DNA of 64,000 nucleotides from Streptomyces olivoverticillatus (GCF_014203555.1 NZ_JACHJH010000005.1:288225-352224); one strand, 5' to 3'; numbered from the stretch's first letter, positions 16,969 through 25,880 are shown. Notes: generated from the letters alone by a model not told the origin. Translations and numbers: made by a program.

Positions 16969-17517
16969 TCAGGGCCCGGGCAACTCGATCACGGACGCAC
17001 CCACCGGCCGCTCGTAGTGCGTCACGTCCCAGTACCGCCCGAACTTCCGGCCCACCTCACGGAAGGTGCCGACGACCGTGAAGCCGAAGGCGCGGTGCAG
17101 CCGGTCGGAGGCCGGGTTCGGCTGGGTGATCCCGGCGTACGCGCGGTGGACGTCCTCGCTCTCCAGCGCCGCGAAGAGCGCCTCGTAGAGCAGCGTGCCG
17201 ATGCCGCGGCCCGTCGCGTCCGGCGCGCAGTAGACGCTGACCTCGACTGATGTGCCGTACGCGGCCTTGGGGCGGAAGGGGCTGCTGGTCGCGTAACCGA
17301 GAATCCGACCTTCCGGGACGTCTTGGGCAACCAGCAGCCGGTGTGGGCCGTCTTGGGAGTAGGACTCCAGCCACCGGCGGCGTTCCTCCGTGGTGTACGG
17401 GGTGACGTCGAAGGTGATGGGCGTCTCGCGCACGTAGTGGTTGTAGAGCTCCGTAAGGGCCTCGATATCCCCTGTGGTGCCCGGTCTGACCTGCACGTCC
17501 ATCGGCTGTGGCGGCAT
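16969..17517 (-). CDS. PAT/BAR-like GNAT N-acetyltransferase
   Basis: 182 residues from ATG 17517, after AAGGGGGG. The GNAT acetyl-CoA loop is clear (ATGRGIGTLLYEAL), and the N-terminal VRPGTTGDIEALTELYNHYV and C-terminal LHRAFGFTVVGTFREVGRKFG segments match the phosphinothricin/methionine-sulfoximine acetyltransferase group. Such enzymes acetylate phosphinothricin or methionine derivatives; the real substrate here is unknown. I recall a bialaphos-resistance-type gene beside hrdD in Streptomyces coelicolor; the same arrangement is seen here. Confidence 0.85.
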   Translation of the reverse strand: MPPQPMDVQVRPGTTGDIEALTELYNHYVRETPITFDVTPYTTEERRRWLESYSQDGPHRLLVAQDVPEGRILGYATSSPFRPKAAYGTSVEVSVYCAPDATGRGIGTLLYEALFAALESEDVHRAYAGITQPNPASDRLHRAFGFTVVGTFREVGRKFGRYWDVTHYERPVGASVIELPGP

Positions 17518-17575
17518 GGAACCCCCCTTGTGGGCGGACAGGGTACTGCATGATCAGAAAAAAGAAGACGCCCGA

Positions 17576-17602
17576 GGGAATTCTGTCCGGATTCCAGTCG
17601 TT
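17576..17602 (+). promoter_or_regulatory. Sigma-R-type promoter of hrdD
   Basis: GGGAAT at 17576-17581 and GTT at 17600-17602 are separated by exactly 18 bases, the consensus for the disulphide-stress sigma factor SigR (GGAAT-N18-GTT). It lies about 75 bp before the hrdD start. hrdD is a known member of the SigR regulon in S. coelicolor. Confidence 0.8.
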
Positions 17603-17676
17603 CTTTTCTTCGGACGGGGCACCCGCCAGGGCGTCCCGAGTCCGTCCCGCGACCCACTCATCGCAAGGGAGTACGC

Positions 17677-18687
17677 ATGGCAACCCGTGCCGTCGCCCGT
17701 CGTCAGACCGCCGCCCGGGGCTCCGACGAGGCAAGCAGTGTTCGCGCCGCAGGCGGGGAGATCGCCGATCGCGACCTGGTCGGCATGTACCTCGACGAAA
17801 TAGCGCGTACGCCCCTGCTCGACGCCGCCAAGGAGGTCGAGCTGTCGCAGACCATCGAGGCGGGCGTCTACGCCCAGCAGATCCTCGACGGCCAGGAGGA
17901 GACGGACAAGGCGGGCAAGGCCGCCGACGCCTCCCGCGAGGAGCTCGAAGCGATAGCGGAAGAGGGTGCCCACGCCAAGGACGTCTTCATCAAGTCCAAC
18001 CTGCGCCTGGTCGTCGCCGTGGCCCGCCGCTATCCGCGCAGCGGCCTGCCGCTCCTGGATCTCGTCCAGGAGGGCAACGCCGGCCTGGTGCGGGCGGTGG
18101 AGAAGTTCGACTACACCAAGGGCTTCAAGTTCTCCACGTACGCGACGTGGTGGATCCGCCAGGCCATCACCCGGTCGATCGCCGACCAGTCCCGTACGAT
18201 CCGGCTCCCCGTCCACCTGGTCGAGGAGCTCGGCCGCATCCGCCGGGTGCAGCGCGAGTTCAACCGGGAGAACGGCCGCGAGCCCGAGCACGCCGAGATA
18301 GCCGCCGAGCTGGGCACCACGCCCGAGCGCGTCGGTGACGTGCTGGACTGGGCGCGCGACCCGGTCAGCCTGAACATGTCCGTGGACGACGAGGGCGAGA
18401 CCCAGTTCGGCGACCTGCTGGAGGACACCTCCGCGGTCTCGCCGGAGCAGTCGGTGATCGCGCTGCTGCGCAGCGAGGAGCTGGAGAGCCTGATCGGCCG
18501 TCTCGACCACCGCACCGCCTCGATCATCAAGGCCCGCTACGGCATCGAGGACGGGCGCGAGCGCACGCTGACCGAGGTCGGCAAGCAGCACGGGCTGACG
18601 CGCGAGCGCATCCGGCAGATCGAGAAGCACGCGCTGCTGGAGCTGAAGAAGATGGCCCACGACACCGGGTTCGACGCGGCGGCGTAA
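17677..18687 (+). CDS. hrdD: Group 2 RNA polymerase sigma factor HrdD
   Basis: 336 residues. Sigma-70 regions are complete: 1.2 (DLVGMYLDEIARTPLL), 2.1-2.4 (NLRLVVAVARRY, LDLVQEGNAGLVRAVEKFDY, FSTYATWWIRQAI), 3 and 4.2 (GLTRERIRQIEKHAL). The N-terminal ATRAVARRQ and C-terminal DTGFDAAA ends match HrdD rather than the principal factor HrdB, which is longer. Group 2 factors are dispensable and have promoter specificity close to HrdB. A SigR-type promoter upstream ties it to thiol stress. Confidence 0.88.
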   Translation: MATRAVARRQTAARGSDEASSVRAAGGEIADRDLVGMYLDEIARTPLLDAAKEVELSQTIEAGVYAQQILDGQEETDKAGKAADASREELEAIAEEGAHAKDVFIKSNLRLVVAVARRYPRSGLPLLDLVQEGNAGLVRAVEKFDYTKGFKFSTYATWWIRQAITRSIADQSRTIRLPVHLVEELGRIRRVQREFNRENGREPEHAEIAAELGTTPERVGDVLDWARDPVSLNMSVDDEGETQFGDLLEDTSAVSPEQSVIALLRSEELESLIGRLDHRTASIIKARYGIEDGRERTLTEVGKQHGLTRERIRQIEKHALLELKKMAHDTGFDAAA

Positions 18688-18730
18688 CCGCACCGTCCGG
18701 GGGCCCGCGCCCCCGGACCGCGGCCGCGGG

Positions 18731-19690
18731 TCAGCCTGCGGCGCGGCTGATGCGCGCCCCCAGCTCCCGCAAGTGCTCGATCAGCGCGGGCGGTTCGTGC
18801 ACCGCGAACTCGCAGTCCACCAGCGCCAGCCGGAACGCCACCCACTCCAGGGAGTCGGCCGTCGTCACGTCGAGCCGGCAGCTGGTGTCGCCCGTGGCCA
18901 CCGGCATCCCCAGCCACCGCGGCAGCCGCGCCGCCACGAACTCCGCGGGCGCCTCGAACGCCGCCACCACCCGGTACGTCGGCTGGAGCCCGGCCATGGA
19001 GCGGCTCAGGTACTCCGCCGCGTCGGCCGCCGGGAGCTCGCGCGGTGTGAAGCGCGCGCCGGTCGCGAAGGGCTCGCTGACCCGGTCCACCCGGAACGTC
19101 CGCCAGTCGTCGCGGTCGATGTCGTACGCCACCAGGTACCAGCGGCGGCCCGTGCTGACCAGACGGTGCGGTTCGACCAGCCGCTTTGTCTCCTCGCCGT
19201 CCCCCTTGCGGTAGGCGAAGCGCAGCCGCTCCTGGCCGGTGGCCGCCGAGGCCATCACCGTCAGCGTGTGCGGGTCGACGCTCGCGCCGTCGCCGCCGAC
19301 GAGCGGCACGGTCGCGGCCTGCAGGGCGCCCACCCGGTGCCGCAGCCTTGAGGGGAGCACCTGCTCCAGCTTGGCCAGGGCCCGTACGGACGCCTCTTCG
19401 ATGCCCTCGACGGCGTGGCCCGCGCCCGCCCGCAGCCCCACGGCGATGGCCACCGCCTCCTCGTCGTCGAGGACCAGCGGCGGCATGGCCGCTCCGGCCG
19501 CCAGCCGGTACCCGCCGTCCGCTCCCATCGTTGCCTGTACGGGGTAGCCGAGGTCGCGGAGCCGCTCGATGTCCCGCCGGATGGTGCGCGGGCTGACTCC
19601 GAGTCGCGTCGCGAGCTCGCTGCCGGGCCATTCGCGGGGCGTCTGGAGGAGGGACAGCAGATTCAGCAGCCGTGCCGGAGTGTCGGTCAT
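18731..19690 (-). CDS. YafY-type HTH/WYL-domain transcriptional regulator
   Basis: 319 residues. The N-terminal DeoR-like helix-turn-helix is at about 20-45 (SELATRLGVSPRTIRRDIERL). A WYL domain follows (RRWYLVAYDIDRDDWRTFRVDR) and a WCX C-terminal extension. WYL proteins bind nucleic acid or nucleotide ligands. The gene is divergent from an MFS exporter, with a short palindrome between them, so it likely controls that pump. Confidence 0.88.
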   Translation of the reverse strand: MTDTPARLLNLLSLLQTPREWPGSELATRLGVSPRTIRRDIERLRDLGYPVQATMGADGGYRLAAGAAMPPLVLDDEEAVAIAVGLRAGAGHAVEGIEEASVRALAKLEQVLPSRLRHRVGALQAATVPLVGGDGASVDPHTLTVMASAATGQERLRFAYRKGDGEETKRLVEPHRLVSTGRRWYLVAYDIDRDDWRTFRVDRVSEPFATGARFTPRELPAADAAEYLSRSMAGLQPTYRVVAAFEAPAEFVAARLPRWLGMPVATGDTSCRLDVTTADSLEWVAFRLALVDCEFAVHEPPALIEHLRELGARISRAAG

Positions 19691-19713
19691 GCCACTCAGT
19701 CTGGCGCCGATCT

Positions 19714-19725
19714 AGGACACGTCCT
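19714..19725. promoter_or_regulatory. Palindrome in the WYL regulator/MFS spacer
   Basis: AGGAC-AC-GTCCT, followed closely by CCTATAT. It lies 24 bp before the regulator start and 64 bp before the MFS start, where an operator would affect both. Assignment to the WYL regulator is inference. Confidence 0.4.
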
Positions 19726-19788
19726 GGCCTATATGGGGTTTACGTTTCTCCGAGACCACCGCAGAACACCCAAAGAGGAAGGCCCCCT

Positions 19789-21303
19789 GTGACCACCGCC
19801 CCGCCCCCCGGCGCCTCACCCGACGCCTCGGACCGTCGCCGCTGGCTGGCGCTGGCCGTCGTGATGACCGCGTCCTTCATGGACCTCGTCGACGTCACCA
19901 TCGTCAACATCGCGATGCCCAGCATCCAGAAGGACATCGGCGCCTCGTTCAGCGTCCTGCAGTGGATCACCGAAGGATATGCGCTCGCCTTCGCCGCCGG
20001 ACTGATCACGGGTGGCCGCCTCGGCGACATATACGGGCGCAGGCGGATATTCCTCCTCGGCATGTCCGGCTTCACCCTCGCCTCGATGCTCTGCGGCATC
20101 GCCGGCGACCCGCATCTGCTGGTCGCCGCGCGCGTCCTGCAGGGCGGCATGGCGGCGCTCATGGTGCCGCAGGTGCTGGCGATCGTGCACGCCACCTTCC
20201 CCGCCCACGAGCGCGGCAAGGTCTTCGGCATGTTCGGCGCGGTCGTGGGCCTGGGCGCGGTCTCCGGCCCCATCCTCGGGGCGCTGCTGACCCAGTGGAA
20301 CCTCTTCGGTCTGGAGTGGCGGCCGATCTTCCTGGTCAACCTGCCGGTGGGCATCGCCGGGCTGATCATGGGCCGCCGCTACATCGGCGAGTCCAAGGCC
20401 CCGCAGGCGCTCAAGCTGGACCTGGTGGGCGTGGTGCTGGCGACGGGCGGCCTGCTGATGCTGCTCTACCCGCTGACCCAGGGCCGCGAGCTGGGCTGGC
20501 CGCTGTGGGGCTACCTCTGCATGCTCGGCAGCGTCCTGGTCTTCGGCGCCTTCGTGGCCTACGAGCGCCACAAGACCCGCAAGGACGGCTCGCCGCTGGT
20601 CGAACTGTCGCTGTTCAAGGTCAAGAGCTTCGCCGCCGGCATCGGCGTGGAGATCGCCTTCGGCATCGCCTGCGGCATCTTCTTCCTGATCTGGACCCTG
20701 TACATGCAGATCGGGCTGGGCTGGAGCCCGCTGCGGGCCGGCCTGACCGGCATCCCCTTCTCGATCGCGGTGTCGGCGGCGGCCGGGGTGTCCGTGCAGA
20801 AGCTGGTGCCCCGCTTCGGACGCAAGGTGCTGCAGGCGGGCGCGGTGTCGATGGCGGCCGGCGTGATGCTCTACATCTGGGAGTCCGGGCACTACGGCAC
20901 GGACATCCACCCCTGGCAGATGGCGCTGCCGCTGGTCGTCATGGGCCTGGGCATGGGCCTGATCGTCGCCCCGCTCACCGAGACCGTCCTCGCCGAGGTG
21001 CCGCGCGAGCACTCCGGCTCCGCGTCCGGCCTGATCAACACCACGCAGCAGCTGGGCAATGCGGTCGGGCTCGGCCTGGTGTCGGTGGTCTTCTTCAACC
21101 AGCTGGACCAGGGCGCGATGGCCCGCGGCCACGCGGGCGAGGCGTTCGGCAAGGCGTTCCGGCACGGCATGTGGTGGGTCGCGGCGGTGCTGGGTGTGGT
21201 GCTGGTGCTGATGTTCGTGCTGCCGCGCAAGGCCGAGGCGGCTGCCGGGGCGGTCGCGGACGCGGCCGGCGAGCCGGTGCACGAGGAGGCCGCGGCGGCC
21301 TGA
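19789..21303 (+). CDS. MFS drug-efflux transporter, DHA2 family
   Basis: 504 residues from GTG 19789, after AAAGAGGAAGG. An upstream in-frame start would add non-homologous residues. Fourteen helices; motifs include MDLVDVTIVNIAMPSI (D1), GGRLGDIYGRRR (A) and GAVVGLGAVSGPILG (C, with the Gly-Pro pair of antiporters). The substrate is unknown. The divergent WYL regulator is the probable controller. A long perfect terminator follows. Confidence 0.87.
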   Translation: MTTAPPPGASPDASDRRRWLALAVVMTASFMDLVDVTIVNIAMPSIQKDIGASFSVLQWITEGYALAFAAGLITGGRLGDIYGRRRIFLLGMSGFTLASMLCGIAGDPHLLVAARVLQGGMAALMVPQVLAIVHATFPAHERGKVFGMFGAVVGLGAVSGPILGALLTQWNLFGLEWRPIFLVNLPVGIAGLIMGRRYIGESKAPQALKLDLVGVVLATGGLLMLLYPLTQGRELGWPLWGYLCMLGSVLVFGAFVAYERHKTRKDGSPLVELSLFKVKSFAAGIGVEIAFGIACGIFFLIWTLYMQIGLGWSPLRAGLTGIPFSIAVSAAAGVSVQKLVPRFGRKVLQAGAVSMAAGVMLYIWESGHYGTDIHPWQMALPLVVMGLGMGLIVAPLTETVLAEVPREHSGSASGLINTTQQLGNAVGLGLVSVVFFNQLDQGAMARGHAGEAFGKAFRHGMWWVAAVLGVVLVLMFVLPRKAEAAAGAVADAAGEPVHEEAAAA

Positions 21304-21319
21304 CGGTCCCTGCGCCCTA

Positions 21320-21363
21320 AAGGCCCCGGCCTGCCTGTTCCCCTACAGGCAGGCCGGGGCCTT
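21320..21363. terminator. Bidirectional terminator
   Basis: A perfect 18-bp stem (AAGGCCCCGGCCTGCCTG and complement) with an 8-base loop, between convergent MFS and peptidase genes. Confidence 0.88.
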
Positions 21364-21380
21364 CGGCGTTCACGGGGGCG

Positions 21381-22481
21381 TCACTCGCCGTAGAGCTCCC
21401 GGTAGGAGGGGAAGACGCCGCCGGGCCCGTCGACGCCCTCCGCCGCGAGGACGGCCTTGACCACCGAGCGGGTCAGCACGTCGGCACCCGCGGCCAGGAT
21501 CTCGTTGACCGCGCCCGCCGCGAAGTCGGCGCTGCCCGGCAGGGATTCCTCGACGGGCAGCGGCCGCGCCCCGGTGGCCAGCGCGAAGACCGTGTCGCCA
21601 TCGGTCAGCAGATGGACAGGCCGCACCGCGCGGGCCAGGCCGTCGTGGGCGGTGCCCGCCAGCTTCTGCGCCTGGGCGCGGGTGAGGACAGCGTCCGTGG
21701 CGACGACGGCGATGGTCGTGTTGAGCGGAGGGTGCGCGGAGGCGGCCCAGCGCCGGGCGGATTCCGCCCGCGCCGCATCGAGGGTGCGGCGCGCCGCGAG
21801 GTGGCGCTCCGGATCCGGGTACGCGACGCGGCCGCCTTCGTACAGCCGCCCGTAGAGGACGCCCGTCTCCGGGTCGGCCACCGCACCCGCCGCGTTGACG
21901 GCGGCGAGGGCCGCGACGGTCACGCCCGAGGGCAGGACGGTGCTGGCGGTGCCGATGCCGCCCTTGAGGCCCCCGGCCACGGCGCCGGTGCCTGCGCCCA
22001 CGTTGCCCAGTGCGACCGGCGCCCCCGGCGCGGTGCGGGCCGCGGCCTCGGCCGCCTCGCGGCCGAGCGCGGCGCCCGGGCGGGCCCGCCAGTCGCCGCC
22101 GCGGCCGAGGTCGAAGAGGGCGGCGGCGGGTACGACCGGCACGACCTGGGCCGGGTCCGGGCCGACCCGGAAGCCGCGGCCCGCGTCCTCCAGCCAGGCC
22201 ATGACGCCGGAGGCGGCGTCCAGGCCGAAGGCGCTGCCGCCGGTGAGGACGACGGCTTCCACGCGCTGGACCAGATTGCGGGGGTCGAGGGCATCGGTCT
22301 CGCGGGTGCCCGGGCCGCCGCCGCGCACGTCCACGGCGGCGGTGGCGCCGCCGGCGTCCGTGAGGACCACGGTGGTGCCGGACAGGGCCCGCTCCCCGGT
22401 CAGCTGCGCATGCCCGACGCGCAGACCGCGGACGTCGGTGAGCGCGTCCAAGGGGCCCGTGGAGAACGGTGTGTTGGTCAT
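21381..22481 (-). CDS. P1-family (DmpA-like) peptidase
   Basis: 366 residues from ATG 22481. The N-terminal LTDVRGLRVGHAQ and GTTVVL segments and GGSAFGLDAASGVMAWL are typical of peptidase family S58/P1, N-terminal-nucleophile enzymes that self-cleave. LNTTIAVVATDA holds the expected cleavage and nucleophile position, with a Thr where DmpA has Ser. Family members release N-terminal residues from short or beta-peptides. It is cytoplasmic, with no signal seen. The LtrA-like gene lies 26 bp upstream, so an operon is likely. Confidence 0.85.
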   Translation of the reverse strand: MTNTPFSTGPLDALTDVRGLRVGHAQLTGERALSGTTVVLTDAGGATAAVDVRGGGPGTRETDALDPRNLVQRVEAVVLTGGSAFGLDAASGVMAWLEDAGRGFRVGPDPAQVVPVVPAAALFDLGRGGDWRARPGAALGREAAEAAARTAPGAPVALGNVGAGTGAVAGGLKGGIGTASTVLPSGVTVAALAAVNAAGAVADPETGVLYGRLYEGGRVAYPDPERHLAARRTLDAARAESARRWAASAHPPLNTTIAVVATDAVLTRAQAQKLAGTAHDGLARAVRPVHLLTDGDTVFALATGARPLPVEESLPGSADFAAGAVNEILAAGADVLTRSVVKAVLAAEGVDGPGGVFPSYRELYGE

Positions 22482-22507
22482 ACACCCATCCTGCCCGCCG
22501 AGCCCGT

Positions 22508-23713
22508 TCAGGCCTCGTACGGGCTGTTGCGTGCCGCCAACGTCACACCGGTCGCGACCGTCACCACCCCCACCAGCCCCGTCAGCAACACCGTCTCCCG
22601 GCCCGCGAAGGTGCACGCCAGGATCGCCAGTGCCGAGACGGGCAGGACCAACTGCTGGGCCACACCGCGCTTGTAGTGGCGGGAGTGGACGAGCCAGACC
22701 GAGCACATGAACAGGGCGGCCGGGACGGTGACCGCGGCGGATGCGGCGAGGACGGAGATGCCGGCCTTGCCCGTGGCCTGCTCGATGGCCACCTCGATGC
22801 CCGCGCCGATGGCGGCCGCCGAGCCGAGGACCGCGTAGTGGCCGTAACCCCAGGCGAACGCCTGCCGGTTGGAGGCCAGGTGCAGATGGATCGGGACGGC
22901 GAAGTAGATCCAGAACGCGGCGAAGATCAGCAGCAGCCCGCCCCCCGCCATCGGCAGGAGCAGGCCCAGGGCCTCGTTCTCGTCCAGGGCCGACTGGACG
23001 GCCGCCGTGGCCGCCGCCACCGTCTCGCCCAGGACGATGAGGGTGAACAGGCCGTACCGCTCGGCGATGTGGTGCGGGTGCCAGGTGGTCTCCTGCCCCC
23101 GCCCCAGCTCCGCGAAGGCGGGCACGGACATCTCCACCGCGGCCATCACCAGGAACAGCCACGGCTTGGCAGGGGTGGGCAGGAACAGCAGCCCCAGCCA
23201 ACCCACCTGGCACGCGCTCACGCCCGCCGCGTACCGCAGCGCCGTGCGTCGCTCGGCGCCGGTGGCGCCGTGCCCGGCGCGCAGCCACTGGGAGACCAGC
23301 GCCAGCCGCATCACCACGTAGCCGAACCACACGACGCGGAAATCGGCGTGGTCGAAGGCGCGCGGGATCCCCGCCGCCAGCACCAGCACCCCGGCGATCT
23401 GTACGAGCGTCACCACGCGGTAGAGCGCGTCGTCGGTGTCGTAGGCGGAGGAGAACCAGCTGAAGTTGACCCAGGCCCACCAGACCGAAAAAAAGGTCAT
23501 CAGGTAGCCGGCGATGCCGTGGCCGGGGTGTCCCGAGGCCAGCGCGTGTACCAGCGCCCTGCCCGCCTGGGCCACGGCGACGACGAAGCAGAGGTCGAAG
23601 AAGAGCTCCAGCGGCGTGGCGGCCCGGTGCGGCTCGTCGCGGTCGCGGGCGGTCATCCGGCGCAGCACGGCGGCGTGCCGCCCGGGCGTACGGTGACCGT
23701 CACCGTTGGTCAT
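22508..23713 (-). CDS. ltrA: Low-temperature-requirement A (LtrA) family membrane protein
   Basis: 401 residues from ATG 23713. About eleven to twelve hydrophobic helices follow a hydrophilic N-terminus. The LtrA signatures ATPLELFFDLCFVVAVAQ near the start, FFSVWWAWVNFSWF and HHIAERYGLFTLIVLGETV in the middle are present. Listeria LtrA is needed for growth in the cold; the biochemical role is unknown. Confidence 0.85.
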   Translation of the reverse strand: MTNGDGHRTPGRHAAVLRRMTARDRDEPHRAATPLELFFDLCFVVAVAQAGRALVHALASGHPGHGIAGYLMTFFSVWWAWVNFSWFSSAYDTDDALYRVVTLVQIAGVLVLAAGIPRAFDHADFRVVWFGYVVMRLALVSQWLRAGHGATGAERRTALRYAAGVSACQVGWLGLLFLPTPAKPWLFLVMAAVEMSVPAFAELGRGQETTWHPHHIAERYGLFTLIVLGETVAAATAAVQSALDENEALGLLLPMAGGGLLLIFAAFWIYFAVPIHLHLASNRQAFAWGYGHYAVLGSAAAIGAGIEVAIEQATGKAGISVLAASAAVTVPAALFMCSVWLVHSRHYKRGVAQQLVLPVSALAILACTFAGRETVLLTGLVGVVTVATGVTLAARNSPYEA

Positions 23714-23770
23714 AGGGCGATTGTCGCCGCTGCCCCCGGGAGCCGCGCGCCGAGCCCGTACCCTGGGTGC

Positions 23771-23947
23771 ATGAGCACCGCCCCCGAACCCGCCCCCCGG
23801 ACCGCCCCGGCCGTCGCGCTGGACTTCGACGACCCGCTGGACCGGCCGTCCTCGGACGACACGGACCGCGGCTGGGGAGACCGCCCCTCCGGCGGCGCGG
23901 ACGGCCTCGCGTGGTTCCTGGAAGAGAAGCCGCCGCACCACATCTGA
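23771..23947 (+). CDS. Small acidic conserved protein (58 aa)
   Basis: 58 codons from ATG 23771. Asp/Pro-rich, no Cys and no membrane segment. The RPSSDDTDRGWGDR middle and LAWFLEEKPPHHI end recall a small conserved Streptomyces protein of unknown function. It sits between divergent LtrA and convergent mscL, and composition and frame fit a real gene. No family can be named. Confidence 0.6.
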   Translation: MSTAPEPAPRTAPAVALDFDDPLDRPSSDDTDRGWGDRPSGGADGLAWFLEEKPPHHI

Positions 23948-23956
23948 ATCTGAGCG

Positions 23957-24439
23957 TCAGCGCTGGGCCGGTACGGAGGAGTCCGTGCCGGGGCCGCGGC
24001 GCTGTTCGACGAGGGCGTCGCGGATCTGGGCGAGCAGCTCGATCTCGGTGAGCTCGGCGGGCTTGGCCTCCGCCGGGGCCTTGGCCGCCTGGCGCTCCTG
24101 CCAGCGCTTCATCGGCAGCAGCATCAGGAAGTAGACCACCGCCGCGGTGATCAGGAAGGTGAGCGAGGCGCTGAGTACCGCGCCCCACTGGATGTAGACG
24201 CCCCGGGTCACCACGCCCGACGCCGAGCGGGCGCAGGGGCCCTTGAGGCAGGCCGCGTAGTGGTCGAGGTCGGTGGTGCCGAAGGCGCCGACGACCGGGT
24301 TGATCACGCCCTTGACCACCGAGTTCACGATGTTGGTGAACGCAGCGCCGATGACAACGGCGACCGCGAGGTCGATCACGTTGCCCCGCATCAGGAATGC
24401 CTTGAAGCCGCCAAGGACCCCTGTCTTCTTCTCGCTCAC
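23957..24439 (-). CDS. mscL: Large-conductance mechanosensitive channel MscL
   Basis: 160 residues from GTG 24439, after GAGAGG. The N-terminal GGFKAFLMRGNVIDLAVAVVIGAAF helix 1 region, with the Gly/Ala-packed pore, and a second helix (LTFLITAAVVYFLMLLPM) are typical. The C-terminal Glu/Lys/Ala tail ends in a coiled coil. The extracellular loop is about 45 residues with two Cys (in AACLKGPC), longer than the E. coli loop. The protein opens under membrane tension to protect cells from hypo-osmotic shock. Confidence 0.93.
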   Translation of the reverse strand: MSEKKTGVLGGFKAFLMRGNVIDLAVAVVIGAAFTNIVNSVVKGVINPVVGAFGTTDLDHYAACLKGPCARSASGVVTRGVYIQWGAVLSASLTFLITAAVVYFLMLLPMKRWQERQAAKAPAEAKPAELTEIELLAQIRDALVEQRRGPGTDSSVPAQR

Positions 24440-24604
24440 CGAACAGCCTCTCTCTGTGCGCATCCATGACGGAATGGTCGATTCCATAATGTATGGGACA
24501 GACGAAAGAACCCTGACCGGGCCGCCTCCGGGGCAAACACCACCGGACCGGGCGCGCGGTGCCTCCATTCGGGCCACCGCGCGCCGTTGCGCCCTCGGCG
24601 CCGC

Positions 24605-25462
24605 TTACGGCAGCTCGATGCCCAGGTCCCAGCCGTCGTGCACATGCGTGCACAGGCAGTCGCGGTCCTCGGTCTTGGGCAGTGCGGCCACCGCGTCGAA
24701 GAGCACCTCGCGCAGCCGGCCCACGTTCTCGCCGAAGACCCGCAGCACCTCCTCGTGGGAGACGCCATCGCCGGTCTCCGCGCCCGCGTCCAGGTCCGTG
24801 ACCAGCGACATCGAGGTGTAGCACAGGCCCAGCTCGCGGGCGAGGACCGCCTCGGGGTGCCCGGTCATGCCGACCACCGACCAGCCCTGCGCCGCGTGCC
24901 ACAGCGACTCGGCGCGGGTGGAGAAGCGCGGGCCCTCGATGACGACCATCGTGCCGCCGTCCACCGGCTCCCAGCCGCGGCCGCGCGCCGCCGCCACCGC
25001 GACGGCCCGCCCCGCCGGGCAGTAGGGGTCGGCGAAGGTCGTGTGCACCACGTTGGGCACGCTGCCTCCCCCAGGCAGCGGCTCGCCGTCGAAGAAGGTC
25101 TGGGTGCGGGACTTGGTGCGGTCCACCAGCTGGTCCGGTACGAGCAGCGTGCCCGGCCCGTACTCCGTCCGCAGCCCGCCCACCGCGCACGGGCCGAACA
25201 CCTGACGCACGCCGACCGAGCGCAGCGCCCAGAGGTTGGCCCGGTAGTTGATGCGGTTCGGGGGCAGCCGGTGCTCGCGGCCGTGCCGGGGGAGGAAGGC
25301 CACCGTGCGGCCCGCGATCTCGCCGAGGAAGAGCGAATCGCTCGGCGCTCCGTAGGGGGTCTCGACCGTGATCTCGGTCACGTCCTCGAGGAAGGAGTAG
25401 AACCCCGATCCGCCGATGACGCCTATCTCCGCTGCCGCGCGCGTGCTGCTCGTATCGACCAT
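24605..25462 (-). CDS. mtnP: S-methyl-5'-thioadenosine phosphorylase
   Basis: 285 residues from ATG 25462; a GTG three codons upstream is possible. Class II nucleoside phosphorylase motifs are visible: IGVIGGSGFYSF at the N-terminus, PRHGREHRLPPNRINYRAN for phosphate and ribose binding, and EGPRFSTRAES in the substrate site. The enzyme cleaves methylthioadenosine, a by-product of polyamine and other SAM reactions, to adenine and methylthioribose 1-phosphate. It follows the FmdB-like gene but is separated by a strong terminator, so it probably has its own promoter. Confidence 0.92.
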   Translation of the reverse strand: MVDTSSTRAAAEIGVIGGSGFYSFLEDVTEITVETPYGAPSDSLFLGEIAGRTVAFLPRHGREHRLPPNRINYRANLWALRSVGVRQVFGPCAVGGLRTEYGPGTLLVPDQLVDRTKSRTQTFFDGEPLPGGGSVPNVVHTTFADPYCPAGRAVAVAAARGRGWEPVDGGTMVVIEGPRFSTRAESLWHAAQGWSVVGMTGHPEAVLARELGLCYTSMSLVTDLDAGAETGDGVSHEEVLRVFGENVGRLREVLFDAVAALPKTEDRDCLCTHVHDGWDLGIELP

Positions 25463-25498
25463 GCGGCTCACCCTAGCCGCCGGGCCCGGATACGACGG

Positions 25499-25531
25499 AG
25501 CCCGCCGCTTCCGTGAGGGAAGCGGCGGGCT
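25499..25531 (-). terminator. Terminator downstream of the FmdB-like gene
   Basis: A perfect 14-bp stem (AGCCCGCCGCTTCC and complement) with a 5-base loop between the FmdB-like stop and the MTA phosphorylase start. Confidence 0.8.
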
Positions 25532-25553
25532 TGCGTCGTGCGTGGGGCCGGTG

Positions 25554-25871
25554 TCAGGCGGCCGAGCTGCTCGTCGAGGACGAGGAGGAAGAGGAGGACG
25601 TCGAAGTCGAGGACGACGACGAGGAGTCGCTCTTCGAGGCGGCGGTGGAGGACGAGGTCGTCGACTTCGCCGCCGGGCTGCTGCTGGACGACGAGCCGCG
25701 GCTGTCGTTCCGGTAGAAGCCGGAACCCTTGAAGACGATGCCGACCGCGGAGAAGACCTTCTTCAGGCGTCCGTCGCACTGCGGGCACACGGTCAAGGCG
25801 TCATCGGTGAACTTCTGCACCGCCTCGAGGCCTTCGCCGCACTCGGTGCACTGGTACTGGTAAGTCGGCAC
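25554..25871 (-). CDS. FmdB-family zinc-ribbon protein with poly-Ser tail
   Basis: 105 residues from GTG 25871, after AGGAGGAG. The first 45 residues form the FmdB-type zinc ribbon (YQCTECG at the N-terminus, CPQC further on, then KKVFSAVGIVFKGSGFYRND). The rest is almost only Ser with Ala, Thr and Lys, so the tail is disordered. The family is described as putative regulatory proteins; function is not firmly known. A near-perfect CIRCE heat-shock operator overlaps the 5' untranslated region, which suggests control by HrcA. Confidence 0.85.
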   Translation of the reverse strand: MPTYQYQCTECGEGLEAVQKFTDDALTVCPQCDGRLKKVFSAVGIVFKGSGFYRNDSRGSSSSSSPAAKSTTSSSTAASKSDSSSSSSTSTSSSSSSSSTSSSAA

Positions 25872-25880
25872 TTGCTCCTC

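Noticed and set aside
21381..23480. A 699-residue fusion of the P1 peptidase with upstream sequence
   Set aside because: The upstream part is a shadow of the LtrA gene; ATG 22481 begins a normal-length P1 peptidase.
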